From Actinoallomurus iriomotensis (lineage in GTDB: Bacteria; Actinomycetota; Actinomycetes; Streptosporangiales; Streptosporangiaceae): DNA of 64,000 bases. Where the stretch lies: assembly GCF_030269445.1 (NCBI RefSeq), contig NZ_BSTJ01000019.1, positions 62,001-126,000 of the forward strand, given 5' to 3'. Below the pieces are notes generated by a model. It saw only the letters and a program-made list of their open reading frames with translations, was not told where the DNA came from and did no database searches. How positions within the stretch are numbered: the first letter of the stretch is position 1; the number at the start of each line of letters is the position of its first letter. A program made the translations under genes and the position numbers. Of the stretch, positions 26,195-33,935 are shown one piece after another.

Positions 26195-27076
26195 ATGCGA
26201 TCGTTCACCGCCGTGGTGAACCCGGCCGCCGGCAGTGACCCGGCCGCACGCCTCATCCCGGTCGCGCGGCGGCTGCGCGAGGCCGGCGCCGAGGTCGCGG
26301 TGGAGTACAGCCGCAGCCTCGAGCACGCGGGCGACCTGGCGCGGGAGGCCGCCGAGAAGGGGCACGTCGTGATCGCGACGGGCGGCGACGGCATGGTGGG
26401 CGGCCTGGCCGGGGCGCTCGCGGGCAGTGACGCGGTCCTCGGCATCCTGCCCGCCGGGCGCGGCAACGACTTCGCCCGCCAGCTCGGCCTGCCCGACGAC
26501 CCCGAACGCCTGGCCGACCTGCTGCTGTCGGCCGAGCCCACGGCGATCGACGCGATCGAGGTGACCTCCGGCGACGGCACGACCAATGTCGTGGCCGGCA
26601 GCGTGTACGGCGGCGTCGACTCGGTGGCCAACGCGCACATCAACCGGCTGACCCGGCTGCCGGGCTCCCTCGCCTACTACCTCGGCCCGCTGCGCGCGAT
26701 CGCGACGTGGCGGCCCGTCGCGTACCGCATCACGGTCGACGGAGAGACGCGCGAGGAGCGCGGGTACACCGTCGTCGCCGCCAACTCCGGGTACTACGGC
26801 TACGGCCTGCACGTCGCGCCGGACGCCTCCGTCTCCGACGGGCTGCTCGACGTCGTCATCATCCGGCACGCGCCCCGCCGCCTGTTCTTCGCGGTGATGC
26901 GCGAGCTGCCGCACGGCACGCACGTACGCCGCCCGGAGATCGAGGTGCTCCGCGGACGCGAGGTGCGCGTGGAGGCCGACCGGGAGATCCCGTTCGGCGG
27001 CGACGGCGAGCTGCTCGGCACCCTGCCTGCGACGATCCGGGTGCTGCCCGGCGCGCTCCGGGTCATCGCGGCCTGA
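26195..27076 (+). CDS. Diacylglycerol kinase-family lipid kinase
   Basis: The 293-residue protein belongs to the DAGK catalytic family. It shows the nucleotide loop ATGGDGMVGG near residue 68, LPAGRGNDFARQLGLP, and the C-terminal DGLLDVVIIR and FGGDGELL segments. It should phosphorylate diacylglycerol or a related lipid at the membrane face. It is the positional counterpart of M. tuberculosis Rv2252, which has been described as a diacylglycerol kinase linked to phosphatidylinositol mannoside synthesis. ATG 26195 has an AGGAG site. It is probably in one operon with the flavoprotein gene. Confidence 0.92.
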   Translation: MRSFTAVVNPAAGSDPAARLIPVARRLREAGAEVAVEYSRSLEHAGDLAREAAEKGHVVIATGGDGMVGGLAGALAGSDAVLGILPAGRGNDFARQLGLPDDPERLADLLLSAEPTAIDAIEVTSGDGTTNVVAGSVYGGVDSVANAHINRLTRLPGSLAYYLGPLRAIATWRPVAYRITVDGETREERGYTVVAANSGYYGYGLHVAPDASVSDGLLDVVIIRHAPRRLFFAVMRELPHGTHVRRPEIEVLRGREVRVEADREIPFGGDGELLGTLPATIRVLPGALRVIAA

Positions 27077-27194
27077 CCTGCCGCCGGGGGACACTCTCCT
27101 GGCGGCCTGGTGAAGCTTGCCCGGCGCTTTGCCGCACGGCGACCGGCCACCGGGTACGTTGCCGAGTGCGATCGGGGAGCTGGGGGCGACCACT

Positions 27195-27869
27195 GTGAAA
27201 CACGCGCTCGCCGTCCTGGCCGGCATCGCCGTGGGGCTGCCGGTGATGGCGGCTCTCGCGTCCGCGGGCGGGCACACCGCGGGTGCCCTGCCGGACCGCT
27301 ACGTGCCGTGGGCGCACCACCTCCGCGGCGGGTACACCACGATCAGGACGCCGGTCCGCCCGTCCCGCGCACGGACCCGCCACCGGTCCCGCGTGCTCAT
27401 CTCCACCTCGCCCGCCTCCGCCGGCACGCCGTCGCCGACGCCCGCCGGCCGGCTCGTCCGTCACGCCCGGCCCGCCGAGGCCGCCGAACCCGCCGACGGC
27501 CTGCAGGTCTCCATCGAGGCCCCGCACTCGGTCCGGCCCGGCGGCACCTACGCGTACCGGATCCGCCTGGCCAACCGCGGGCGCGCGACGCCGGGTGAGA
27601 TCACCGTACGCAACACGCTCCCGGCGGGCGTCGAACGGACCAGCACGTCACTGCCGGGCGGCGCCGGAGGCTACGCGGGCGGCCGCGACACGACACTCGT
27701 CCTGCCCCGGCTCGGCCCGGGCCGCTCCGCCACCGCGCGCTTCGTCGTACGGGTCCGGCCGAAGGCCCGCGGCGAACTGGTCGCCCGCACCCGGATCGCC
27801 TCGATCGGCGGCGCACGGGTCCCCCGCACCGGCACGAGCGTCTCCCACGTGGCGACCAGAGTTCGCTGA
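27195..27869 (+). CDS. Exported protein with DUF11-like domain and repeat-derived linker
   Basis: The 224-residue product has an N-terminal signal or anchor helix (VKHALAVLAGIAVGLP region), an Arg/Pro/Ser-rich linker (residues about 40-95) and a beta-sandwich of the DUF11/CARDB kind (about 98-224: SVRPGGTYAYRIRLANRG, then ITVRNTLPAGVERTS). GTG 27195 begins directly at the signal helix. Part of the linker coding DNA, 27318-27407, is about 90% identical to an inverted copy at 28917-29006, so the linker was built from, or gave rise to, a dispersed repeat. Its place after the lipid kinase parallels secreted Rv2253 of M. tuberculosis, though I see no sequence match to it. Confidence 0.7.
   Translation: MKHALAVLAGIAVGLPVMAALASAGGHTAGALPDRYVPWAHHLRGGYTTIRTPVRPSRARTRHRSRVLISTSPASAGTPSPTPAGRLVRHARPAEAAEPADGLQVSIEAPHSVRPGGTYAYRIRLANRGRATPGEITVRNTLPAGVERTSTSLPGGAGGYAGGRDTTLVLPRLGPGRSATARFVVRVRPKARGELVARTRIASIGGARVPRTGTSVSHVATRVR
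27318..27407 (+). repeat. Repeat copy inside the DUF11-like gene
   Basis: This 90-base segment encodes about LRGGYTTIRTPVRPSRARTR of the linker. Its reverse complement occurs at 28917-29006 with about 90% identity, and a more diverged copy lies at 29205-29297. Confidence 0.8.
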
Positions 27870-27939
27870 TCCACCGGAACCGCGGGCCACCCGTGCTTCG
27901 TCTCACCTGTGACGACCGCGACACGGGAAGGCAGGGAGC

Positions 27940-28338
27940 ATGCGTACGCTGCTCAACCTCATCTGGCTGGTGCTCTCCGGGCTCTGGATGGCACTCGGGT
28001 ACTTCCTCGCGGGGATCGTCTGCTGCGTGCTCGTCGTCACCATCCCGTTCGGCGTCGCGGCCTTCCGCATCGGCGCCTTCGCACTCTGGCCGTTCGGCCG
28101 GACCGTCGTGCGCAAGCCGAGCGCCGGAGCGATGAGCACCATCGGCAACGTCATCTGGTTCGTCGTCGCCGGTCTGTGGCTGGCCATCGGGCACCTGCTC
28201 AGCGGCATCGCGCTGTGCGTCACGATCATCGGCATCCCGCTCGGCCTGGCCAACTTCAAGCTCATCCCGGTGTCGTTGATGCCGCTGGGCGCCGACATCG
28301 TCGACGCCGACGACCCGCGCGTCCTCGTCGCGGCCTGA
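27940..28338 (+). CDS. YccF domain membrane protein
   Basis: The 132-residue protein has two tandem YccF units, each a hydrophobic helix pair. The first begins LLNLIWLVLSGLWMALGYF and has VVTIPFGVAAFRIG; the second begins IGNVIWFVVAGLWLAIGHL and has IIGIPLGLANFKL. It is an inner-membrane protein of unknown function. ATG 27940 follows an AGGGAG site. It stands alone between the DUF11-like gene and a small hypothetical gene on the same strand. Confidence 0.9.
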   Translation: MRTLLNLIWLVLSGLWMALGYFLAGIVCCVLVVTIPFGVAAFRIGAFALWPFGRTVVRKPSAGAMSTIGNVIWFVVAGLWLAIGHLLSGIALCVTIIGIPLGLANFKLIPVSLMPLGADIVDADDPRVLVAA

Positions 28339-28393
28339 CTCCTCGCCTTGCGGGTCTCGACAGCGGAGGGTGTCCGGGTCCACACTGGCCCCC

Positions 28394-28672
28394 ATGCCAG
28401 GGGCCTCTCCGCTGCCCAAACAGGGCGACGTGTTCTTCGACTGCCGCAGGCCGGACCGCTCGTTGCGGATCAGCCGCCACCCGGACGCCGGAGTGGTCGT
28501 GCTGAGCATCTGGAACGGCGGCGTCTGCCAGGGAACGTTCCAGCTGCCGGCCGACCAGGTCGGCATGTTCGCGGACGCACTGCTCCACGGCCCACCCCCG
28601 GAAGCCGCCGCGGAGACCGCCCCCGAACTCTTCCGCACCGGCGAGTACGACACGCACCCCCGCATCGCGTGA
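28394..28672 (+). CDS. Small conserved hypothetical protein
   Basis: This 92-residue acidic-ended protein starts MPGASPLPKQGDVFFDCRR and contains the segments SLRISRHPDAGVVVLSIW and VCQGTFQLPADQVGMFADAL. The regular alternation and good codon bias support a real single-domain beta-rich protein. I do not recognise a named family. ATG 28394 is chosen over GTG 28370 because the family-like core begins shortly after it. No partner gene is obvious. Confidence 0.65.
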   Translation: MPGASPLPKQGDVFFDCRRPDRSLRISRHPDAGVVVLSIWNGGVCQGTFQLPADQVGMFADALLHGPPPEAAAETAPELFRTGEYDTHPRIA

Positions 28673-28916
28673 ACCAGGGGCCCTGATCGTCGCCCTGGGG
28701 TGGGGCGTTCACGTCGCGCCTCCGGCGACCGACCCCGTCCGCCCTGGATGTGCCGTCGCGCCTCGATAGCACGTCGGGTACTGCTTCGCACGCTGCATCT
28801 GTCTCGGCGGGTGGGGGGTGATGGACCAGTCGCCCGCCGGGCGTATGTGGTGGGCATGTCGCTCGTTGGGCGGGGTGCGGCAGGCGAGCGGCCCGCCGGG
28901 CGGCGTGCGGGGGTGA

Positions 28917-29006
28917 GGCGAAGGTGAGCCTGCGGGACCGGTGGTGGTCCGTGCGCGGGAAGGGCGGACCGGCGTTCTGATCGTGGCGTACCCGTCGCGG
29001 AGGCTG
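28917..29006 (-). repeat. Inverted repeat copy A (close copy of 27318-27407)
   Basis: Read on the minus strand this matches the DUF11-like gene linker at about 90% over 85-90 bases with one or two single-base gaps, which would break the reading frame. Confidence 0.8.
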
Positions 29007-29204
29007 AGGTGCGGTGTTCGGTCTCGATCGCACGTCGCTTCGCGGGGTGGCTGCTTCTGTTTCGCCCGTGGGGCGTGGTGGACCAGCCGCCCGCCGGGCG
29101 GGTGCGGCGGGCGAGTCGCCCGCCCGGGCGGTGTGGTGGAGGAGTCGCTCGCCGGGCGGGGTGCGGCGGGCGAGCGGACCGCCGGGCAGCGTGCCGGCGG
29201 GTGA

Positions 29205-29297
29205 GGCGAAGACGCGCGCCACGCGTGGACCGGAGTGGGGCCGGGCGCTGGAGCGGCGGACCGGCGTCCTGCTCATGGCGTACCCGTCGCGCAGGCC
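29205..29297 (-). repeat. Inverted repeat copy B (diverged)
   Basis: Read on the minus strand this shares GCGACGGGTACGCCA, then GGACGCCGGTCCGCC, with copy A and the gene, but only about 70-75% overall. It is offset from copy A by 292 bases. Confidence 0.65.
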
Positions 29298-29654
29298 GCG
29301 GGGCTCGGCGTCCCGTCCCGGTAGCGCGGCAGGTGGATGCCACCGGGCTGGGAAGGGCGCCTCTTGCCTGACGCCGTCCCGTCTCACCGGCGCCTCGTTT
29401 GAGCGCCGCCGGCCCAGGCATCGGCTTCTCCCGCTTGGTGCGCCGCCCCGCGCCAGGCAGCGAACCCCAGAGGCCGCCACCGACTCAGGCAGCGAACCCT
29501 CCCGCCTGAGCGCTCCCTGTGTCATCCCCCTCGCTTGAGCCCCCTGCCCGGGGACGGACCCCGCCCGCCCGGGGTGTGCCATCCCATTTCCATTGTCCAG
29601 TGGCTGCTTTCGTCCAGGGAAGGGCACGGCGCGCCTGTGGATGACCGCTGCTTC

Positions 29655-29718
29655 CAACCGCAACGTTGTGGTTGTGAGACCCGAACGCTAGCATCGGCGA
29701 TTGCAACCCCAACGTTGG
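29655..29718. promoter_or_regulatory. Twin CAACGTTG palindromes before the aldo/keto reductase gene
   Basis: CAACCGCAACGTTGTGGTTG at 29655-29674 is a 20-base palindrome with one mismatched pair. CCAACGTTGG at 29709-29718 is a perfect 10-base palindrome. Centres are 49 bases apart. Both have the core CAACGTTG, also found in the lacI-like operator at 47083-47094. The regulator is not next to the gene. Confidence 0.6.
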
Positions 29719-29745
29719 AGATGTACACCCAGAGAGGCGAACGAC

Positions 29746-30609
29746 ATGGCAGACAGCGCTCCCGGCGGCACCCTTCGGCTCGCGGACGATCTCGTGCTCA
29801 GCCGCATGGGCTACGGCGCGATGCAGCTCGCCGGGCCCGGGGTGTTCGGGCCGCCCAAGGATCGGGCCCAGGCCATCGCGGTCCTGCGCGAGGCGGTCGA
29901 GCTGGGCGTCACCCACATCGACACCAGCGACTTCTACGGCCCGGCCGTCGTCAACGAGCTCATCCGCGAGGCGCTCCACCCCTACAAGGAGGACCTGCGC
30001 ATCGTCACCAAGGTCGGCGCGCGGCGGGACGAGAACGGCGGCTGGCACCCTTCGCTGGAGCCTGCCGACCTGCGGAAACAGGTCCACGACAACCTCCGGC
30101 ACCTCCGTGTCGACGCGCTGGACGTCGTCAACCTGCGGCTGTCGGCCGAGGGCACCGGCGAGGAGTCCGTCGCCGAGCAGTTCGGCGCCCTGGCGGAGCT
30201 GCGCGAGGACGGCCTGATCCGCCACCTCGGCCTCAGTGGAGCCACCGCCGCCCAGCTCACCGAGGCGCAGGGCATCGCGCCCGTCGTGACGGTGCAGAAC
30301 CTGTACAACCTCGCGAACCGGCAGGACGACCCCCTCGTCGACCGGTGCGCCGCCGAGAACATCGCCTATGCCGCGTTCTTCCCCCTCGGCGGGTTCAGCC
30401 CGATCCAGTCCCGTACGCTCACGGACGTGGCGGCGCGCCTCGGCGCCTCGCCGCAGCAGGTCGCGCTGGCCTGGCTGCTCCGGCGCTCGCCCACGACCGC
30501 GCTCATCCCGGGGACCTCGACCCTCGCCCACCTCCGCGAGAACGTCGCCGCCGCGGACCTGGCGCTGCCGCCCGACGCGGTCGCCGAGCTCGACGCCATC
30601 GGCGGCTGA
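29746..30609 (+). CDS. Aldo/keto reductase
   Basis: The 287-residue TIM-barrel oxidoreductase has the AKR catalytic Asp and Tyr in HIDTSDFYGP, the Lys in VTKVGARR, and the NADPH-binding end GTSTLAHLRENVAA. The usual active-site His of the LxxHRPD strand is replaced in VVNLRLSAEG, as in one actinobacterial AKR subgroup, so catalysis may differ in detail. ATG 29746 follows AGAGAGG. Two strong palindromes upstream suggest tight repression by an unlinked regulator. The substrate is unknown. Confidence 0.9.
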   Translation: MADSAPGGTLRLADDLVLSRMGYGAMQLAGPGVFGPPKDRAQAIAVLREAVELGVTHIDTSDFYGPAVVNELIREALHPYKEDLRIVTKVGARRDENGGWHPSLEPADLRKQVHDNLRHLRVDALDVVNLRLSAEGTGEESVAEQFGALAELREDGLIRHLGLSGATAAQLTEAQGIAPVVTVQNLYNLANRQDDPLVDRCAAENIAYAAFFPLGGFSPIQSRTLTDVAARLGASPQQVALAWLLRRSPTTALIPGTSTLAHLRENVAAADLALPPDAVAELDAIGG

Positions 30610-30687
30610 GCGGCCCACCCGCGCACTTTCGCCTGGAATGGCGTGAACACGGCGTGTCGCCGCTATTACGGCTGTTACGGTGCCGCC

Positions 30688-32193
30688 GTGCCCCCCTCTG
30701 CGCCTCTGTCCTCGCGTCACTCACCGGCCGGCGCCGGCTGGTCGTGCGACGAGCCGGGGACCTACACCGACCTCATGCCGGCCCGGGTCCAGAACCTGTC
30801 CTGGCTCAACCCCGCCGTCCTCTGGCGGTCGCGCAACGACGTGCTGGCCCGCCGGTTCGGCGATCCGACCAACGACGAGCGGCGCCGGTGGGTGGCCCGC
30901 CAGCTCGGTGCGGGTGCGCCGCCCGACTTCGCCATCCCGCGCGACGACCCGTCGTCGTTCTCGTTCATGGTGCTGGGCGACACGGGGGAGGGGGACGCCC
31001 CGCAGTACGCCGTGGTGCCCGGGTTCCTGAAGATGAGCGAGGACACGCGGTTCGCCGTCATCGCCAGTGACGTGATCTACCCGACCGGCAGCGTCAACGA
31101 GTACGGACCCAAGTTCTTCCGGCCGTACAAGGACTACGACGCGCCCATCTACGCCGTGCCGGGCAACCACGACTGGTACGACGGGCTCGGCGGGTTCATG
31201 CGGATCTTCTGCGGCGCGCCCGAGCTGCCTCCGGAGGGCCGGCCGCGGCTGCTGTCGCGCGCCTGGTGGCGGCGGCTGTTCTGGAAGAACCCGGACGTTC
31301 CCGACGAGACGCTGCTGGCCGAGGCCGAGAGCCTGCGGTCCCGGCCGGAGCAGCGGGCCGGGCAGCCCGGCCCGTACTGGATGATGGACGCCGGTCCGAT
31401 CCGGATCATCGGCATCGACACGGGCATCCTCGGCGGCATCGACCGCGAGCAGGGCGCGTGGCTGCGGAAGGTCTCCGAAGGCCCCAAGCCGAAGATCCTC
31501 ATCACCGGCAAGCCGCTGTACGTCGACGGCGCCCACCATCCGGGTCCCATCGAGGGCGGCGGCACGGTCGATGAGATCGTCCAGGACCCGGCGTGCAACT
31601 ACGTGGCGGCGATCGGCGGCGACATCCACAACTACCAGCACTATCCGGTCAAGGTCGGCGACCGTACGATCGAGTACGTCGTCTCCGGGGGCGGCGGCGC
31701 GTTCATGCACGCCACGCACACGATCCCCAAGGTGAATGTCGGCGGCGTCGGCGAGGACGACTTCCGCTGCTACCCGCTGCGCGGCGACTGCCTGGCCTTC
31801 TACGGCCGGATGTACGGGCGGCGGCTGCGGATGCGGTGGCTGTTCGAACTGACCAGTGAGCAGGCCGCGGCGGTCATCGCCCAGCGGCTCGGCATCCCGC
31901 CGAGGCGGGAGACGAACGCACCGGTGACGTGGCGCACGCGGCTGGTGGCGACCCTCCTGGGCGTACCGGGGCGCCCGCACCGCCACCGGGGGTTCCGGCT
32001 GCCGGTACGCCGGGCGTACCAGCGGTTCCTGTCCCCGGCCTCCGCCTCGTACGGGCCGCCGCTGTTCAAGAGCTTCCTGCGGATCGACGTGACGCCGGAG
32101 CGGCTGCGCATCCGCTGCTTCGGCGCGTCCGGCTGCCGGGAGCACGAGGTGGCACCGCCCCTGGAGGACGAGATAACGATTCCGCTCACCTGA
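30688..32193 (+). CDS. Calcineurin-like metallophosphoesterase
   Basis: The 501-residue protein carries the metal-binding motifs of this superfamily: GDTGEG near residue 95, a variant SDVIYPTG in place of GDxxY, GNHDW and GGDIHNYQHY. After the phosphoesterase domain comes a basic C-terminal extension of about 150 residues. The start is uncertain: GTG 30688 lies six bases after a TACGGT -10 box and fits a leaderless message. GTG 30643 and ATG 30776 are alternatives. No signal peptide is seen. The substrate is unknown; phosphodiesters or nucleotides are likely. Confidence 0.82.
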   Translation: MPPSAPLSSRHSPAGAGWSCDEPGTYTDLMPARVQNLSWLNPAVLWRSRNDVLARRFGDPTNDERRRWVARQLGAGAPPDFAIPRDDPSSFSFMVLGDTGEGDAPQYAVVPGFLKMSEDTRFAVIASDVIYPTGSVNEYGPKFFRPYKDYDAPIYAVPGNHDWYDGLGGFMRIFCGAPELPPEGRPRLLSRAWWRRLFWKNPDVPDETLLAEAESLRSRPEQRAGQPGPYWMMDAGPIRIIGIDTGILGGIDREQGAWLRKVSEGPKPKILITGKPLYVDGAHHPGPIEGGGTVDEIVQDPACNYVAAIGGDIHNYQHYPVKVGDRTIEYVVSGGGGAFMHATHTIPKVNVGGVGEDDFRCYPLRGDCLAFYGRMYGRRLRMRWLFELTSEQAAAVIAQRLGIPPRRETNAPVTWRTRLVATLLGVPGRPHRHRGFRLPVRRAYQRFLSPASASYGPPLFKSFLRIDVTPERLRIRCFGASGCREHEVAPPLEDEITIPLT

Positions 32194-32263
32194 CGGGCGA
32201 CCGGCGGGTACGCCCCGAGGGCCGAGACCGCGACTGTCGGACGCCACGGGCACAATCGGGAGC

Positions 32264-33904
32264 ATGCGGATCGCGGTCGCCGAGGGGCCGGACGACGGAG
32301 GCGTGCTGTGCCCCGTCGCCGAGGACGGCGCACCGCTGGAGCCCGCCGAGCCGGTCGCCGACCTCGTCGCCGCCGTCGCCGCCCGCGAGGCGCGGGCGAA
32401 GGAGCGGGGCGACCCCGCCGGCGTGCGCTGGGTCTGGCCCGCGACCGCGCGGATCTACCCGCGCTTCCTCCGGGCGGGCGTGCGCCTGGCGCGGTGCCAC
32501 GACCTGGAGCTGGCCGAGATCCTCCTGCTCAACCACGCCGGCCGGTACGGCGAGCCGCGCTCGCTGCGGGCCGCGTTCGCCCGGCTCAACGGCTCGGCGG
32601 TGCCGGACGACGTCGTCCCCGGCGACGGGCCGCCGACGCTGTTCGACGAGCGGCCCGCCGACGACATCGACGCCGTCGTCGCCGTCCACGCCGAGCAGCA
32701 GCGACGCGCCGCCGAGACCGGCATGCGCCTCCTGGTCGCGGCGGAGTCGGCGGGCGGGCTCGCGGCGGCGGAGATGGGCCACGACGGGCTGCCCTGGCGG
32801 CCCGACGTGCACGATGCCCTGCTGACCGAGCTCATGGGCCCGCGTCCCGCGCCCGGTCTGCGGCCGCGCCGGCTCCAGGAGCTGGCCGACCGGATCGGTG
32901 AGGCGTTCGGGCAGCGGATCAACCCCGACTCGCCGGCGCAGGTGGTCAAGGCGTTCGCGGCGGCGGGCGTCGGCATCTCCTCCACCCGGTCGCACGTGCT
33001 CAAGAACGTCGAGCACCCGGCGGCCGGGCTGCTGCTCGCCTACAAGGAGCTCGCCCGGCTCCACGTCGCGCACGGCTGGTCGTGGCTCGACTCCTGGGTG
33101 CGCGACGGCCGGTTCCGCCCGGAGTACGTCGTCGGCGGCGTGGTGTCCGGCCGGTGGGCCACCAACGGCGGCGGTGCGCTGCAGATCCCCAAGGTGCTGC
33201 GGCGCGCGGTCGTCGCCGATCCCGGCTGGACGCTCGTCGTCGCCGACGCCGCCCAGCTGGAGCCGCGCGTGCTCGCCGCCCTCGCCGGCGACCGTGCCCT
33301 GGCCGCCGCCGCGGGCGAGAACGACCTGTACGCCGCGCTGGCCGGCGTGTTCGGCGGCGCGCGCGACAAGGCCAAGATCGCGCTGCTGTCGGCGATGTAC
33401 GGCGGCACCAGCGGCGAGGCGCCGCAGCTGCTCGCCGTCATGCGCCGCCGGTTCCCCGACGCGTACGAATACGTCGAGGCGGCGGCCCGTACGGGCGAGG
33501 CCGGGCGGCTGGTCCGCTCGCGGTTGGGTCGCACCTGCCCGCCGCCCTCGCACGAGTGGCGCGACCTGGCCGTGCAGGACGACGGTGGCGCCGCCGTGCG
33601 CAGCCGGGGCCGGTTCACTCGCAACTTCGTCGTCCAGGCCAGCGCCGCCGACTGGGCGACGGTGCTCCTGGCGGCACTGCGCCGCCGGCTGACCGTGCTG
33701 GAGACCGTGCCGGAGCGAGCGCCGCGCCTGGTGTTCTTCCAGCACGACGAGGTGATCGTGCACGCGCCGGAGCACCACGCCGAGGCGGTGGTCACCGCCA
33801 TCCGCGACTCCGCCGCCGAGGCCCGCCGTCTGGTGTTCGGCGACACTCCGGTCCGCTTCCCCATGGAGGCGGTCGCGGTCCCCTGCTACGCCGACGCCAA
33901 GTAG
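32264..33904 (+). CDS. Family-A DNA polymerase-like protein (bifunctional exonuclease/polymerase type)
   Basis: This 546-residue protein resembles the second, short PolA-like protein of actinobacteria, annotated as bifunctional 3'-5' exonuclease/DNA polymerase. Motif A is VVADAAQLEPRVLA, where the DYS of true PolA is replaced by DAA. Motif B is KAKIALLSAMYGG, which lacks the usual aromatic residue. Motif C is FFQHDEVIV with the catalytic Asp-Glu pair. The N-terminal third is a degenerate exonuclease-like region, and a 5' nuclease domain is absent. The changes in motifs A and B make activity doubtful. It may act in repair or in nucleotide processing. Confidence 0.82.
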   Translation: MRIAVAEGPDDGGVLCPVAEDGAPLEPAEPVADLVAAVAAREARAKERGDPAGVRWVWPATARIYPRFLRAGVRLARCHDLELAEILLLNHAGRYGEPRSLRAAFARLNGSAVPDDVVPGDGPPTLFDERPADDIDAVVAVHAEQQRRAAETGMRLLVAAESAGGLAAAEMGHDGLPWRPDVHDALLTELMGPRPAPGLRPRRLQELADRIGEAFGQRINPDSPAQVVKAFAAAGVGISSTRSHVLKNVEHPAAGLLLAYKELARLHVAHGWSWLDSWVRDGRFRPEYVVGGVVSGRWATNGGGALQIPKVLRRAVVADPGWTLVVADAAQLEPRVLAALAGDRALAAAAGENDLYAALAGVFGGARDKAKIALLSAMYGGTSGEAPQLLAVMRRRFPDAYEYVEAAARTGEAGRLVRSRLGRTCPPPSHEWRDLAVQDDGGAAVRSRGRFTRNFVVQASAADWATVLLAALRRRLTVLETVPERAPRLVFFQHDEVIVHAPEHHAEAVVTAIRDSAAEARRLVFGDTPVRFPMEAVAVPCYADAK

Positions 33905-33935
33905 AGGGCGTCTCCTCGGCCGGCGGCGCCTCGGA

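Larger units (their letters stand above)
28673..29745. other. One-kilobase gene-free repeat region
   Basis: No convincing gene lies here. The region holds two diverged tandem copies (period about 292 bases, copies ending near 29006 and 29297) of a unit whose best-conserved part is the inverse of 27318-27407. Diverged direct repeats of the type GACCCCGYCCGCCC(T/G)GG also occur at 28731-28754 and 29558-29581, near the two ends. CAGGCAGCGAACCC occurs twice near 29453 and 29491. Long open frames on the minus strand are Arg/Pro-rich and are judged spurious. Confidence 0.7.

Noticed and set aside
27601-29421. A 606-codon minus-strand open frame crossing the YccF and DUF11-like genes and the repeat region
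   Set aside because: It runs antisense to two well-supported genes, is Arg/Pro-rich throughout, and owes its length to GC-rich repeats without stops.
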